Shown: positions 1 to 7,018, counted from the stretch's first letter. The stretch is 9,275 nucleotides of DNA from Bizionia sp. (GCA_018067115.1 JAGPVI010000013.1:1-9275), one strand, 5' to 3'. Made by a program: numbers and translations. Notes: a model not told the origin generated them from the letters alone.

Positions 1-166
1 CGAAAAGACTATCAAATTGAATATTGTATTTTTCGTTGGTTTCTGAGTGGTACGTCACTTCATAGAATGTACCAAAAACCTCTCCACTTATTTTGGTGTT
101 AACGGGTTCTTTTGTACACGATGATACAATTAATAACAGGGCAAAAAGTACTATTGAATGTTTCAT
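1..166 (-). CDS. apbE: FAD:protein FMN transferase ApbE, N-terminal part (cut by window edge)
   Basis: Partial gene of 55 visible codons, running off the left edge. ApbE-family enzymes use Mg2+ and FAD to attach FMN through a phosphoester to a threonine of target proteins, including NqrB and NqrC. The protein starts MKHSIVLFALLLIVSSC, a lipoprotein signal with lipobox V-S-S-C (Cys17). It is followed by TKEP and then GEVFGTFYEVTYHS at residues 28-41, which matches the conserved ApbE N-terminus (G-x-x-F-G-T-x-Y-x-V-x-Y). A periplasm-facing lipoprotein fits the location of the FMN-bearing parts of NqrB and NqrC. The ATG at 166 is preceded by an A-rich tract, as is usual in this phylum. It lies 40 bp after the stop of the 125-residue gene, with no terminator between, so the two are probably co-transcribed. 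The active-site region is outside the window. The identification rests on the N-terminal motif plus the nqr neighbourhood. Confidence 0.88.
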   Translation of the reverse strand, partial: MKHSIVLFALLLIVSSCTKEPVNTKISGEVFGTFYEVTYHSETNEKYNIQFDSLF

Positions 167-206
167 TTTTTAAATTTAATTAAGGTATGGCTAGACGCTT
201 GTGTGA

Positions 207-584
207 TTAATTTAAATGAGTTTCTATAAACTGAATACCGTTGTATTCAATTAAATAATCTTCATCTAAATAAACTGGCAGTTCCTCTCCTTTAGGATTC
301 CCTAAACCAACACCGGCGTACAACACCTTAGCATCCTTTTCGCGTGCGTGATTTTTAAAAGACTCCATCCATATTACATCGTAATTATTAGGGTTCTCGG
401 GAAGGATAACGGCTTTTACAATAACAAAGAAATATTGATTATTAGCATCGATGCAAACAAATTGCGGATGTCTTTTCAACTTGCTATTTATAGCTATAAA
501 CTCGAAGCCCCGTCTCTCTAAATCCTTTCCTACGTGGTTCATTGCTAGGTTATGCAATTCTTGTTTTGTAAGCGCTTTACTCAT
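207..584 (-). CDS. Conserved protein of unknown function between nqrF and apbE (often mislabelled NqrF)
   Basis: A 125-residue soluble protein with no signal peptide or membrane segment. Similar short proteins beside nqr in Flavobacteriia are, as I recall, often annotated 'Na+-translocating NADH-quinone reductase subunit F'. The sequence does not support this: it has no Cys cluster, no FAD motif R-x-Y-S and no NADH-binding motif, and the true NqrF is the neighbouring 435-residue gene. Visible pattern: a helix with KDLERRGFEF (residues 20-29), then FVCID near 42-46, a strand FFVIVKA near 52-58, and KVLYAGVGLGN near 86-96. This Glu / Asp / x-x-Lys order resembles the PD-(D/E)XK nuclease-like fold with the second acidic residue replaced by Ile (VIVK), so a degenerate, probably non-catalytic member is possible. 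That is inference only. It is transcribed from a -7 box at 621-628 and probably with apbE, suggesting a link to Nqr maturation or flavin metabolism. The function is unknown. Confidence 0.85.
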   Translation of the reverse strand: MSKALTKQELHNLAMNHVGKDLERRGFEFIAINSKLKRHPQFVCIDANNQYFFVIVKAVILPENPNNYDVIWMESFKNHAREKDAKVLYAGVGLGNPKGEELPVYLDEDYLIEYNGIQFIETHLN

Positions 585-620
585 TTATAAAAAGACTTTG
601 AAATATAATATATTGAATAG

Positions 621-628
621 CAAAAATA
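621..628 (-). promoter_or_regulatory. Putative -7 box (TATTTTTG) for the 125-aa gene and apbE
   Basis: The minus strand reads TATTTTTG, a full match to the Bacteroidota -7 consensus TAnnTTTG. It lies 36 bp before the ATG at 584 and just past the nqr terminator, where a promoter for the next unit is expected. No clear -33 TTTG is seen at the usual distance, so the call rests on one box and its position. Confidence 0.5.
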
Positions 629-650
629 CAAAAATCTAAATCATTTGTAT

Positions 651-682
651 AAAAAAACCCAACACGATCGTGTTGGGTTTTT
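651..682 (-). terminator. Intrinsic terminator of the nqr operon
   Basis: A perfect 20-bp palindrome at 658-677 (CCCAACAC-GATC-GTGTTGGG) gives an 8-bp GC-containing stem with a GATC tetraloop. On the minus strand it is followed by seven T residues (651-657) and preceded by a run of A. It starts 21 bp after the nqrF stop at 704. The other strand has a five-T tract (678-682), so the element could also work in reverse, but no plus-strand gene runs into it here. Confidence 0.9.
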
Positions 683-703
683 GTTTATAGTATTAGGGAT
701 AGA

Positions 704-2011
704 TTATCCTCCAAAATCATCAAATCTGATATTTTCATCTGCGATTCCGAAATCTTCACCCATTTTCTGAACAGCTTTGTTCATTAATGGTGGACCACAG
801 AAGTAAAGTTCGATATCTTCTGGTGTTTCATGATGATTTAAGTAGTTGTCAATTACACAGTTGTGAATAAATCCTACGAAACCATCTCCAGGAGCATCGA
901 TATTTTCTTTTACTTTCCAGTTATCTTCTTCTGCAGGCTCAGAAAGTGCCAAGTAGAATTTAAAGTTTGGAAAGTCTCTTTCTAATTCTCTAAAGTGTTC
1001 GATGTAGAATAATTCTCTCTTAGAACGTCCTCCATACCAATACGTTACTTTACGACCTGTTTTTAAGGTTTTGAATAAGTGGTACAAGTGAGAACGCATT
1101 GGTGCCATACCTGCTCCACCACCTACATAAAGCATTTCTGCTTCACTTTCGTTGATAAAGAATTCACCATAAGGTCCTGAAATAGTTACTTTATCACCTT
1201 TTTTCTGGTTAAAGATATACGATGATGCTATACCAGGGTTTATATCTGCCCAACCTCCTTTTGCTCTATCGAACGGTGGTGTTGCTATACGTACGTTTAG
1301 CATTACTTCGCGTCCTTCGGCAGGGTACGAAGCCATTGAGTAAGCACGTTCTACGGTCTCAGTGTTTTTCATCACTAAAGGCCATAATTTAAACTTATCC
1401 CATTCTGCTTGAAATTTATCTGGAGTTTCGTGTTCTTCAGGGTGTGCCGTAATATCCATTTCTGAAAAGTTTACTTCACAAGGTGGAATTTCAATTTGAA
1501 TATACCCTCCTGCTTTATACCCCATATCTTCTGGGATCTCCACTACGAATTCTTTAATAAAAGAAGCAACATTATAGTTACGCACTACGGTAGCTTCCCA
1601 TTTTTTAATTCCGAAAACTTCTTCTGGAATAGTGATTTCCATATCTTGTTTCACTTTTACCTGACAAGATAAACGTGCACCATCTTTTAATTCTTTTCTA
1701 GAAAAGTGCGGGGTTTCCGTTGGTAATGCTTCACCACCACCAGACATTACGTGACACTCACATTGAATACACGTTCCACCACCACCACAAGCTGAAGGTA
1801 AAAATATTTTCTGAGCACTTAAAGTAGATAGTAATGTATCTCCCGAAGCGACTTCTATTTCTTTTTCACCATTAATCTTAATCGTTACTGGACCAGAAGG
1901 TGATAGTTTTTGTTTTACGAATAACAATAAACTAACTAATATTAGCGTGATAATTAAAAACGCTGCTACGGTAGCTATTATTGTTCCTGTTGTTCCTGCT
2001 GCTAAAATCAT
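704..2011 (-). CDS. nqrF: Na+-translocating NADH:quinone reductase subunit F (NADH dehydrogenase subunit)
   Basis: Electron-input subunit: oxidises NADH through FAD and passes electrons to a 2Fe-2S centre and on into the NqrBCDE core. The 435 residues hold one N-terminal membrane helix (about 8-32), a plant-type ferredoxin domain with Cys75, Cys81, Cys84 and Cys116 (motif ACGGGGTCIQC), and a ferredoxin-NADP reductase-like domain. The latter carries RAYSMAS at 222-228 for FAD, GGGAGMAPMRS at 297-307, YWYGGRS at 324-330 and CGPPLM at 405-410 for the nucleotide, and the family-typical C-terminal DDFGG. It is somewhat longer than the roughly 408-residue Vibrio protein. The extra residues appear to sit in two loops, near 185-200 and near 365-380 (compared from memory). 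It starts 2 bp after the nqrE stop, is the last gene of the operon and is followed directly by the terminator. All cofactor residues expected from the family are present. Confidence 0.98.
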   Translation of the reverse strand: MILAAGTTGTIIATVAAFLIITLILVSLLLFVKQKLSPSGPVTIKINGEKEIEVASGDTLLSTLSAQKIFLPSACGGGGTCIQCECHVMSGGGEALPTETPHFSRKELKDGARLSCQVKVKQDMEITIPEEVFGIKKWEATVVRNYNVASFIKEFVVEIPEDMGYKAGGYIQIEIPPCEVNFSEMDITAHPEEHETPDKFQAEWDKFKLWPLVMKNTETVERAYSMASYPAEGREVMLNVRIATPPFDRAKGGWADINPGIASSYIFNQKKGDKVTISGPYGEFFINESEAEMLYVGGGAGMAPMRSHLYHLFKTLKTGRKVTYWYGGRSKRELFYIEHFRELERDFPNFKFYLALSEPAEEDNWKVKENIDAPGDGFVGFIHNCVIDNYLNHHETPEDIELYFCGPPLMNKAVQKMGEDFGIADENIRFDDFGG

Positions 2012-2013
2012 AC

Positions 2014-2742
2014 CTATTCTATTATCTTAGTGTTATTAGCTAATTCTACTGTTTCTTTAGTATCTATTTGTTCTACTTGAGATGTAGGTTCTGGCTCTGT
2101 AGAAGGCTCTCCTTCTTCGTCACCTCCTGTTAACATTCCACCAAAACTTAAGAAACCAATACCCATTAATCCGGTAATGATAAAAGTAATACCCAACCCT
2201 CTTAACGGTGCAGGCACATTACTATATCTAATTTTCTCACGGATAGCAGCAATAGCAAGAATTGCTAAAAACCAACCTATTCCAGAAGACACTCCGTAAT
2301 TAAGTGCTAATCCTAAAGTTTCTATTTCACGAGCTTGCATGAATAAAGACCCTCCTAAGATGGCACAGTTTACTGCAATACGTGGTAAGAAAATACCTAG
2401 TGAGTTATATAAAGATGGAGAGAACTTCTCTACTACTATCTCTACTAATTGTACCATTGTTGCAATGGTTGCAATAAACATAATGAAAGATAGGAAGCTT
2501 AAATCGAAATCTGCATACTCTGCACCTAACCATTTTAAAGCGCCTGGCTGTAATAAATATTGATCTAATAACCAGTTTAATGGTACTGTAATCGCCAATA
2601 CGAATATTACGGCAGCTCCTAAACCAACTGCTGTTGCTACTTTTTTAGATACTGCTAAGTATGAGCACATACCCAAGAATACCGCAAACACCATATTGTC
2701 AATAAAAATTGACTTAAAGAATAATTCTATGTGTTCTATCAT
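2014..2742 (-). CDS. nqrE: Na+-translocating NADH:quinone reductase subunit E, with C-terminal tail
   Basis: Integral membrane subunit that pairs with NqrD to hold a membrane-buried iron centre on the electron path from NqrF to the NqrC flavin. The start MIEHIELFFKSIFIDNMVF and the block GMCSYLAVSKK (Cys26) are diagnostic; the second iron-ligand cysteine is Cys126 in AVNCAILGG. Several hydrophobic segments are visible up to about residue 203, as expected for the six-helix fold. The protein has 242 residues, whereas the well-studied gammaproteobacterial form has about 198. The excess is a hydrophilic, acidic, Pro/Glu/Thr-rich tail from about 204 to 242, of unknown role. A 62-bp gap separates it from nqrD, the largest inside the operon, while nqrF follows after 2 bp. 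Confidence 0.97.
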   Translation of the reverse strand: MIEHIELFFKSIFIDNMVFAVFLGMCSYLAVSKKVATAVGLGAAVIFVLAITVPLNWLLDQYLLQPGALKWLGAEYADFDLSFLSFIMFIATIATMVQLVEIVVEKFSPSLYNSLGIFLPRIAVNCAILGGSLFMQAREIETLGLALNYGVSSGIGWFLAILAIAAIREKIRYSNVPAPLRGLGITFIITGLMGIGFLSFGGMLTGGDEEGEPSTEPEPTSQVEQIDTKETVELANNTKIIE

Positions 2743-2804
2743 TGTCTTTTATTTTTTAGTTTTTATTGTTGCTATTGCTAACGCGAACTCAAACTGTGTT
2801 TTGA

Positions 2805-3449
2805 TTAGTCTTCGATTAATGCTTTGTTTCTACTACGTTGTACCCAAATAATAAGGCCTACAATTATTAAGGCCATTGGAGGCATTAACATAAACCCATT
2901 ATTTTCGTAACCAATAGAATACACTCCCGTTTTTTCGATAGCATCTCCTAATACAGGAATACCAAATAAGGTTCCCGAACCTAAAAGCTCTCTAAAGAAT
3001 CCTACAATAATAAGAATAACAGCATAACCTAATGCGTTACCAATACCATCTAAGAATGATTTCCAAGGCCCGTTTCCTAAAGCAAAAGCTTCAAAACGTC
3101 CCATAATGATACAGTTTGTAATAATTAAACCAATAAATACAGAAAGTGTTTTACTTAACTCGTAAGCAAATGCTTTTAATACTTGATCGACAATAATTAC
3201 TAATGTTGCTACAACGATAAGTTGAACAATAATTCTAATTTTTGAAGGAATAATGTTACGCATTAAAGAGATAACAACGTTTCCTATCCCTAATACGAAC
3301 AACACTGCAATTCCCATTACAAGCGACGCTTTTAGCTCGGCAGTAATTGCTAATGCCGAACAGATACCTAATACTTGAATAGTAATTGGGTTATTATCTG
3401 CTAACGGATCGGTGATTAACTTACCGTCTTTTTTTGAAAGTAGTCCCAT
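2805..3449 (-). CDS. nqrD: Na+-translocating NADH:quinone reductase subunit D
   Basis: Membrane subunit, homologous and antiparallel to NqrE. Together they coordinate the buried iron centre through two cysteines from each. Cys30 lies in VLGICSALAIT and Cys113 in LIITNCIIMGRFEAFA; both blocks are strongly conserved in NqrD and RnfE. The 214 residues have an N-terminal cytosolic segment (about 1-20), several hydrophobic helices and the conserved FRELLGSG motif (around 151-158). The length is normal for the family. The ATG is 1 bp after the nqrC stop, so translation is probably coupled. The downstream gap before nqrE holds only a weak 5-bp-arm inverted repeat (2789-2804) right after the stop, and no promoter box. 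Confidence 0.97.
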   Translation of the reverse strand: MGLLSKKDGKLITDPLADNNPITIQVLGICSALAITAELKASLVMGIAVLFVLGIGNVVISLMRNIIPSKIRIIVQLIVVATLVIIVDQVLKAFAYELSKTLSVFIGLIITNCIIMGRFEAFALGNGPWKSFLDGIGNALGYAVILIIVGFFRELLGSGTLFGIPVLGDAIEKTGVYSIGYENNGFMLMPPMALIIVGLIIWVQRSRNKALIED

Positions 3450-3450
3450 A

Positions 3451-4248
3451 TTAGTTAGATTGTGTTTTTAAGTTCTCGAAAAATGGTAAATACAATTTTA
3501 GATCATTCTTAATCATACCTGCAATACCATCTCCTGTAATTGTTGCTCCCGCTAAGGCATCAACTTTAAAATCTTCTTTTCTTTCGTTTAGTGGATCGTT
3601 ATTTCCTTTTGCTACTGTAATCCCTTTAAAGACTCCCGTATCGCTAAGTAAATGTTCTCCAGTAAAATCATCCATAAAATAACGCTGCTTAATATTTGCA
3701 CCTAAACCAGGTGTCTCTCCAGCGTGATCAAAAAATACGCCTTGAATAACCATATCCTTATCTAAAGCAACATATCCCCAGATAGCATCCCATAAACCTT
3801 TACCTCTTATTGGGGCAACGTAAACAGTTTCGCCATCTTTCTCACCAACAAATAATGGTAAGAATCTAGACTTTCCTTCTTTTGCTCTAGTCTGTTGTTT
3901 TTTAACATCTATTAAATACGGCTCTTGATTATTATTCGCGTCCATATACTCTTGACGAGACATTACTTTTAAGATTTTTCCGTCTTTAGATTCTAGAACT
4001 AATTGTTCAGATATTTTAGAAGCGAATAAATCACCTACTTTATCTGTTCCTACAAAAACGATATCGTTATCACCATTCTCATTTATGCCAATCGCATAAA
4101 GAATGTTTTGCTGTTTTTCCATACGTTCGTTCTCCTGAATTGTTGGTTTTAAAGACGACGCTGTAAAGGCTAACAAAGAACCTACAACTACTACCATTGC
4201 AATTGCAAAGAGTATTGTGTATGAATTTTTATCTGTATTAACTGCCAT
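3451..4248 (-). CDS. nqrC: Na+-translocating NADH:quinone reductase subunit C (covalent FMN)
   Basis: Carries one of the two covalently bound FMNs and relays electrons from the NqrD/E iron centre to NqrB. The 265 residues begin with a single membrane anchor (about 10-32), followed by an extracytoplasmic FMN-binding domain. Family blocks visible are GKGLWDAIWGYVAL (149-162) and HAGETPGLGA (175-184). The attachment site is DALAGATIT (230-238), with Thr236 as the expected FMN-ester residue; it reads AGAT where the usual motif is SGAT or TGAT. ApbE, needed for this modification, is encoded at the left end of the window. The gene is 2 bp from nqrB and 1 bp from nqrD. The ATG at 4248 gives a normal N-terminus. 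Confidence 0.97.
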   Translation of the reverse strand: MAVNTDKNSYTILFAIAMVVVVGSLLAFTASSLKPTIQENERMEKQQNILYAIGINENGDNDIVFVGTDKVGDLFASKISEQLVLESKDGKILKVMSRQEYMDANNNQEPYLIDVKKQQTRAKEGKSRFLPLFVGEKDGETVYVAPIRGKGLWDAIWGYVALDKDMVIQGVFFDHAGETPGLGANIKQRYFMDDFTGEHLLSDTGVFKGITVAKGNNDPLNERKEDFKVDALAGATITGDGIAGMIKNDLKLYLPFFENLKTQSN

Positions 4249-4250
4249 AA

Positions 4251-5462
4251 TTATGCTGTTTTTAATTTTAAACGTTTCATTCTACGCTTAACGTTACCTT
4301 GAACCACATAGTGATCGATTGTTGGCGCAAACACGTTCATTAATAAAATCGCTAACATTACTCCTTCTGGGTATGCTGGGTTGAATACACGAATCATAAT
4401 AGATAAAAATCCTATTAAGAAACCGTAGATCCATTTTCCTTTGTTGGTTTGTGAAGCGGTAACAGGGTCGGTTGCCATATAAACGGTACCGAAAGCAAAT
4501 CCTCCAATTAATAAATGCATCCAGAAATCGGTGCTCATTAATCCGTAAAATTTACTAGACTCTGTAATCCATCCTGCGTTAACAACACCGTTAAAGATTA
4601 ACCCCATTATGATAGCTCCTAATACAGAAGACAACATAATTCTCCAGCTTCCAATTTTCGAAAAGATTAAGAATAACCCTCCTAAAAGAATTAAAACTGT
4701 CGATGTCTCACCAACAGAACCTGGAATAAATCCGAAGAACATATCCATCCAATCATAACTAACAACGTTATTTTGAGCTAGACTTCCTAAAATTGTTTCT
4801 CCTGAAATAGCGTCTGGCTGACCTTCCATTGCTTTTGCTCCGTGAACCCATACTTTATCTCCAGACATCCATGTAGGATACGCGAAGAATAAAAAGGCAC
4901 GGATAGTAAGTGCAGGGTTAAGAATATTCATTCCTGTACCTCCAAACACTTCTTTTCCAATTACAACACCAAAAATTACGGCTACTGAAAGCATCCATAA
5001 TGGTGTATCGATAGGCACAATAAGTGGCACTAACATACCTGTTACAAGGTATCCTTCTTCTACTTCATGTCCTTTAATTACTGCGAAAACAAATTCTACA
5101 GCTAAACCTACTACGTACGACACTATTACTAATGGTAGCACTGTCCATGCTCCCATTATAAAGTTATCCCAAGTAATAAAGTTGCCCCATAAAGAGACTT
5201 CTGTAACGATACCTTTAACGGCATCGATTGCTGCGTAATGTTGGTATCCAGAATTAAAGATTCCAAAAATTAAACAAGGAACCAATGCCATAATAACAGT
5301 GTTCATTGTTCTTTTTAAATCGTCGGCTACCTTAATATGAGTACCATTATGTGTGGTCTCATTCGGTAAGTATAGAAAAGTATGTATTGCGTTAAACGCC
5401 GGCGCCATCTTGGTACCCTTATACTTTTCTTTTAAATTATGTAAATTACTTTTTAAACCCAT
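4251..5462 (-). CDS. nqrB: Na+-translocating NADH:quinone reductase subunit B (covalent FMN, riboflavin, Na+ channel core)
   Basis: Largest membrane subunit, taking part in Na+ translocation, holding covalent FMN and binding riboflavin. The 403 residues include an N-terminal cytosolic region, many hydrophobic helices and the conserved blocks GHEVEEGYLVTGMLVPLIVP (131-150), MNILNPALTIRAF (178-190) and FFGFIPGSVGETS (242-254). The latter part has ATDPVTASQTNKGKWIYG (330-347), NPAYPEGVMLAILLMN (361-376) and a basic C-terminal tail, all typical of NqrB and RnfD. The GHEVxEG segment lies in the region linked to quinone and inhibitor binding in the Vibrio enzyme. The presumed FMN threonine is Thr223 in DAISGET (217-223); here Glu222 replaces the alanine of the usual SGAT motif. 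It lies 38 bp after nqrA and 2 bp before nqrC. Confidence 0.97.
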   Translation of the reverse strand: MGLKSNLHNLKEKYKGTKMAPAFNAIHTFLYLPNETTHNGTHIKVADDLKRTMNTVIMALVPCLIFGIFNSGYQHYAAIDAVKGIVTEVSLWGNFITWDNFIMGAWTVLPLVIVSYVVGLAVEFVFAVIKGHEVEEGYLVTGMLVPLIVPIDTPLWMLSVAVIFGVVIGKEVFGGTGMNILNPALTIRAFLFFAYPTWMSGDKVWVHGAKAMEGQPDAISGETILGSLAQNNVVSYDWMDMFFGFIPGSVGETSTVLILLGGLFLIFSKIGSWRIMLSSVLGAIIMGLIFNGVVNAGWITESSKFYGLMSTDFWMHLLIGGFAFGTVYMATDPVTASQTNKGKWIYGFLIGFLSIMIRVFNPAYPEGVMLAILLMNVFAPTIDHYVVQGNVKRRMKRLKLKTA

Positions 5463-5500
5463 CTTGTGTATTTTTCATTTTGCTTGGTGCACTGAATAAA

Positions 5501-6856
5501 TTATCCAATTTCTTTAAGCATTAAGTCTAAACCTTTTCTAATAATCTCTTGATGTGGTTGCTTAGACACACATACGAATTCTGTTAAAGCGAAATCTTCT
5601 GGTGCTACTTCGTACATTCCTAAAGCTTCCATTTCATCTAAATCTTGATACATACACGCTTTTAGAATTTGCATAGGGTAAATATCTAAAGGAAAAACCT
5701 CTTCGAACGTTCCCGTTGTAACAAAATTTCTATGCTCTCCGTTTGTATTGGTATTTAAGTCGTATTTTTTATTTGGTGTTAACCAAGAAAAAGTTAACGC
5801 TCTAGATGTCGATACTTTATTAAATACTGGTTTATTCCAACCAAAAAGCTCGTAATCATCGCCTTCTGGAATGACTGTTATTATATTGCTATAATAATCT
5901 AAATATCCGTCTGCTTTTACTTGCTTACCCGACAAAACGTTACCAGAGATAATACGGTCGTTACCGTTTTTCTCTACACCGTTATCAAAAACCATAGTTG
6001 CTACTTCGCTACCAATAGTAGTTTTGAAATATCTTGGTTTTTTAACTGAAGATCCTGCTAAAGCGATAGTACGCTTTGCATTAAACTTACCAGTTAATAA
6101 TAACTCCCCGATAATAACAAGATCTTGTGCACTTACTGTCCACACTGTTTCTCCTTTATTAACTGGATCGATTTTATTTATTTGTGTCCCTACATTTCCA
6201 GATGGATGTGGCCCAGACACTTTATGAAGTGTAATACCTGACAAACCTGATAATGGAGAGTTTCCGTTTTTATCTACACTAACATGCACTTTCCCTGTAG
6301 TTAATTTAGCTAATGCAGATACTGCAGCTTGAAGCTCTGCTTCTTTGCCTTGCAACACATAGTCTAAATCTGCAGCTAACGGAGCGCTTGCGTATGCAGA
6401 CACAAAAATTGCTTTTGGAGTAGCATCAGGTTTTGCAACAACATCGTAAGGACGTTGTTTTACAAAAGCCCAACAACCAGACTCAAGCAATCTTGACTTA
6501 ATCGCTTCAGCAGTAGCGCTATCCACATTTAAAGTCCCGAACTCTTTGTAGGTTTGTTCTTTGTCAGCTTGTATTTTAACTGAAAGAATTTTTCTTTTCT
6601 CTCCTCTTGGAATATCAACTATTTCCCCAGAAACAGGAGAAACGAATTTTACGTCTTCGCTAGCTTTATTGTAAAACAGAACATCTCCGGCTTTTACTTT
6701 TGCACCAACTTTAACTGCCAATTTAGGAGTTACACTATGGAAGTCGTCTGGCACAATGCTATAAAAGTTGCTAATAATGGCGTTTTCAGTCACCTTTTCA
6801 GCAGCTCCTTGTAGCTTTATATCTAGACCCTTCTTAATCTTAATGTCGTTTGACAT
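5501..6856 (-). CDS. nqrA: Na+-translocating NADH:quinone reductase subunit A
   Basis: Cytosolic peripheral subunit on top of NqrB, related to RnfC and implicated in quinone interaction; it carries no iron-sulfur cluster. The 451 residues are a normal length for the family (about 446 in Vibrio). The N-terminus IKIKKGLDIKLQG (5-17) and the lipoyl-like sandwich AKVKAGDVLFYNK...FVSPVSGEIV (52-80) are typical. Further family blocks are GPHPSGNVGTQI (215-226), RIISGNVLSGK (301-311), PLDIYPMQILKA (389-400) and ALGMYEVAPEDFALTEFVC (411-429). First gene of the operon: the ATG at 6856 is 61 bp from a -7 box (6918-6925). The spacer is AT-rich and has no Shine-Dalgarno, as usual in this phylum. Confidence 0.97.
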   Translation of the reverse strand: MSNDIKIKKGLDIKLQGAAEKVTENAIISNFYSIVPDDFHSVTPKLAVKVGAKVKAGDVLFYNKASEDVKFVSPVSGEIVDIPRGEKRKILSVKIQADKEQTYKEFGTLNVDSATAEAIKSRLLESGCWAFVKQRPYDVVAKPDATPKAIFVSAYASAPLAADLDYVLQGKEAELQAAVSALAKLTTGKVHVSVDKNGNSPLSGLSGITLHKVSGPHPSGNVGTQINKIDPVNKGETVWTVSAQDLVIIGELLLTGKFNAKRTIALAGSSVKKPRYFKTTIGSEVATMVFDNGVEKNGNDRIISGNVLSGKQVKADGYLDYYSNIITVIPEGDDYELFGWNKPVFNKVSTSRALTFSWLTPNKKYDLNTNTNGEHRNFVTTGTFEEVFPLDIYPMQILKACMYQDLDEMEALGMYEVAPEDFALTEFVCVSKQPHQEIIRKGLDLMLKEIG

Positions 6857-6890
6857 ACTAAAAATCTATTTGTTAATAGTTTATTTACTT

Positions 6891-6913
6891 GATTTTTAAG
6901 ATCAATAAAAATC
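6891..6913. repeat. Inverted repeat at the predicted 5' end of the nqr transcript
   Basis: GATTTTTA (6891-6898) and TAAAAATC (6906-6913) are perfect 8-bp inverted arms separated by 7 bp. With the -7 box at 6918-6925, transcription on the minus strand would start at about 6911-6914. The repeat would then form a hairpin at the very 5' end of the nqr mRNA, or an operator overlapping the start site. The arms are A/T-rich, so chance is a real alternative. Confidence 0.4.
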
Positions 6914-6917
6914 GATG

Positions 6918-6925
6918 CAAATTTA
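6918..6925 (-). promoter_or_regulatory. Putative -7 box (TAAATTTG) of the nqr operon
   Basis: The minus strand reads TAAATTTG, a full match to the Bacteroidota TAnnTTTG element, 61 bp upstream of the nqrA start in the 188-bp divergent gap shared with the T9SS plug gene. A TTTA at 6942-6945 is the only weak candidate for a -33 element, and its spacing is short. The call is based on the box and its position. Confidence 0.5.
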
Positions 6926-7018
6926 AGAATATTTACCTAATTAAACCGTCTAAAAAAAACATCTTATTTATTTATAACAGTTCTAAATAACTAAAAACAA
7001 TCAGGCACAGAAATTGCT

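Noticed and set aside
451..639. 62-codon plus-strand frame opposite the 125-aa gene
   Set aside because: It is antisense to a gene with clear protein character and runs into the promoter and intergenic region. No recognisable content.
2339..2563. 74-codon plus-strand frame within nqrE
   Set aside because: Antisense shadow of nqrE; no start context or motif of its own.
2743..2804. 62-bp gap between nqrD and nqrE with a protein-like open stretch and a weak inverted repeat (2789-2804)
   Set aside because: The stretch has no start codon and is only about 20 codons long. The repeat has 5-bp A/T-rich arms without a T tract, so neither a gene nor a terminator is supported.
6024..6227. 67-codon plus-strand frame within nqrA
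   Set aside because: Antisense shadow of nqrA.
6866..6879. CTATT/AATAG hairpin just upstream of nqrA
   Set aside because: Only 5 bp of A/T-rich stem, expected by chance in this AT-rich leader.
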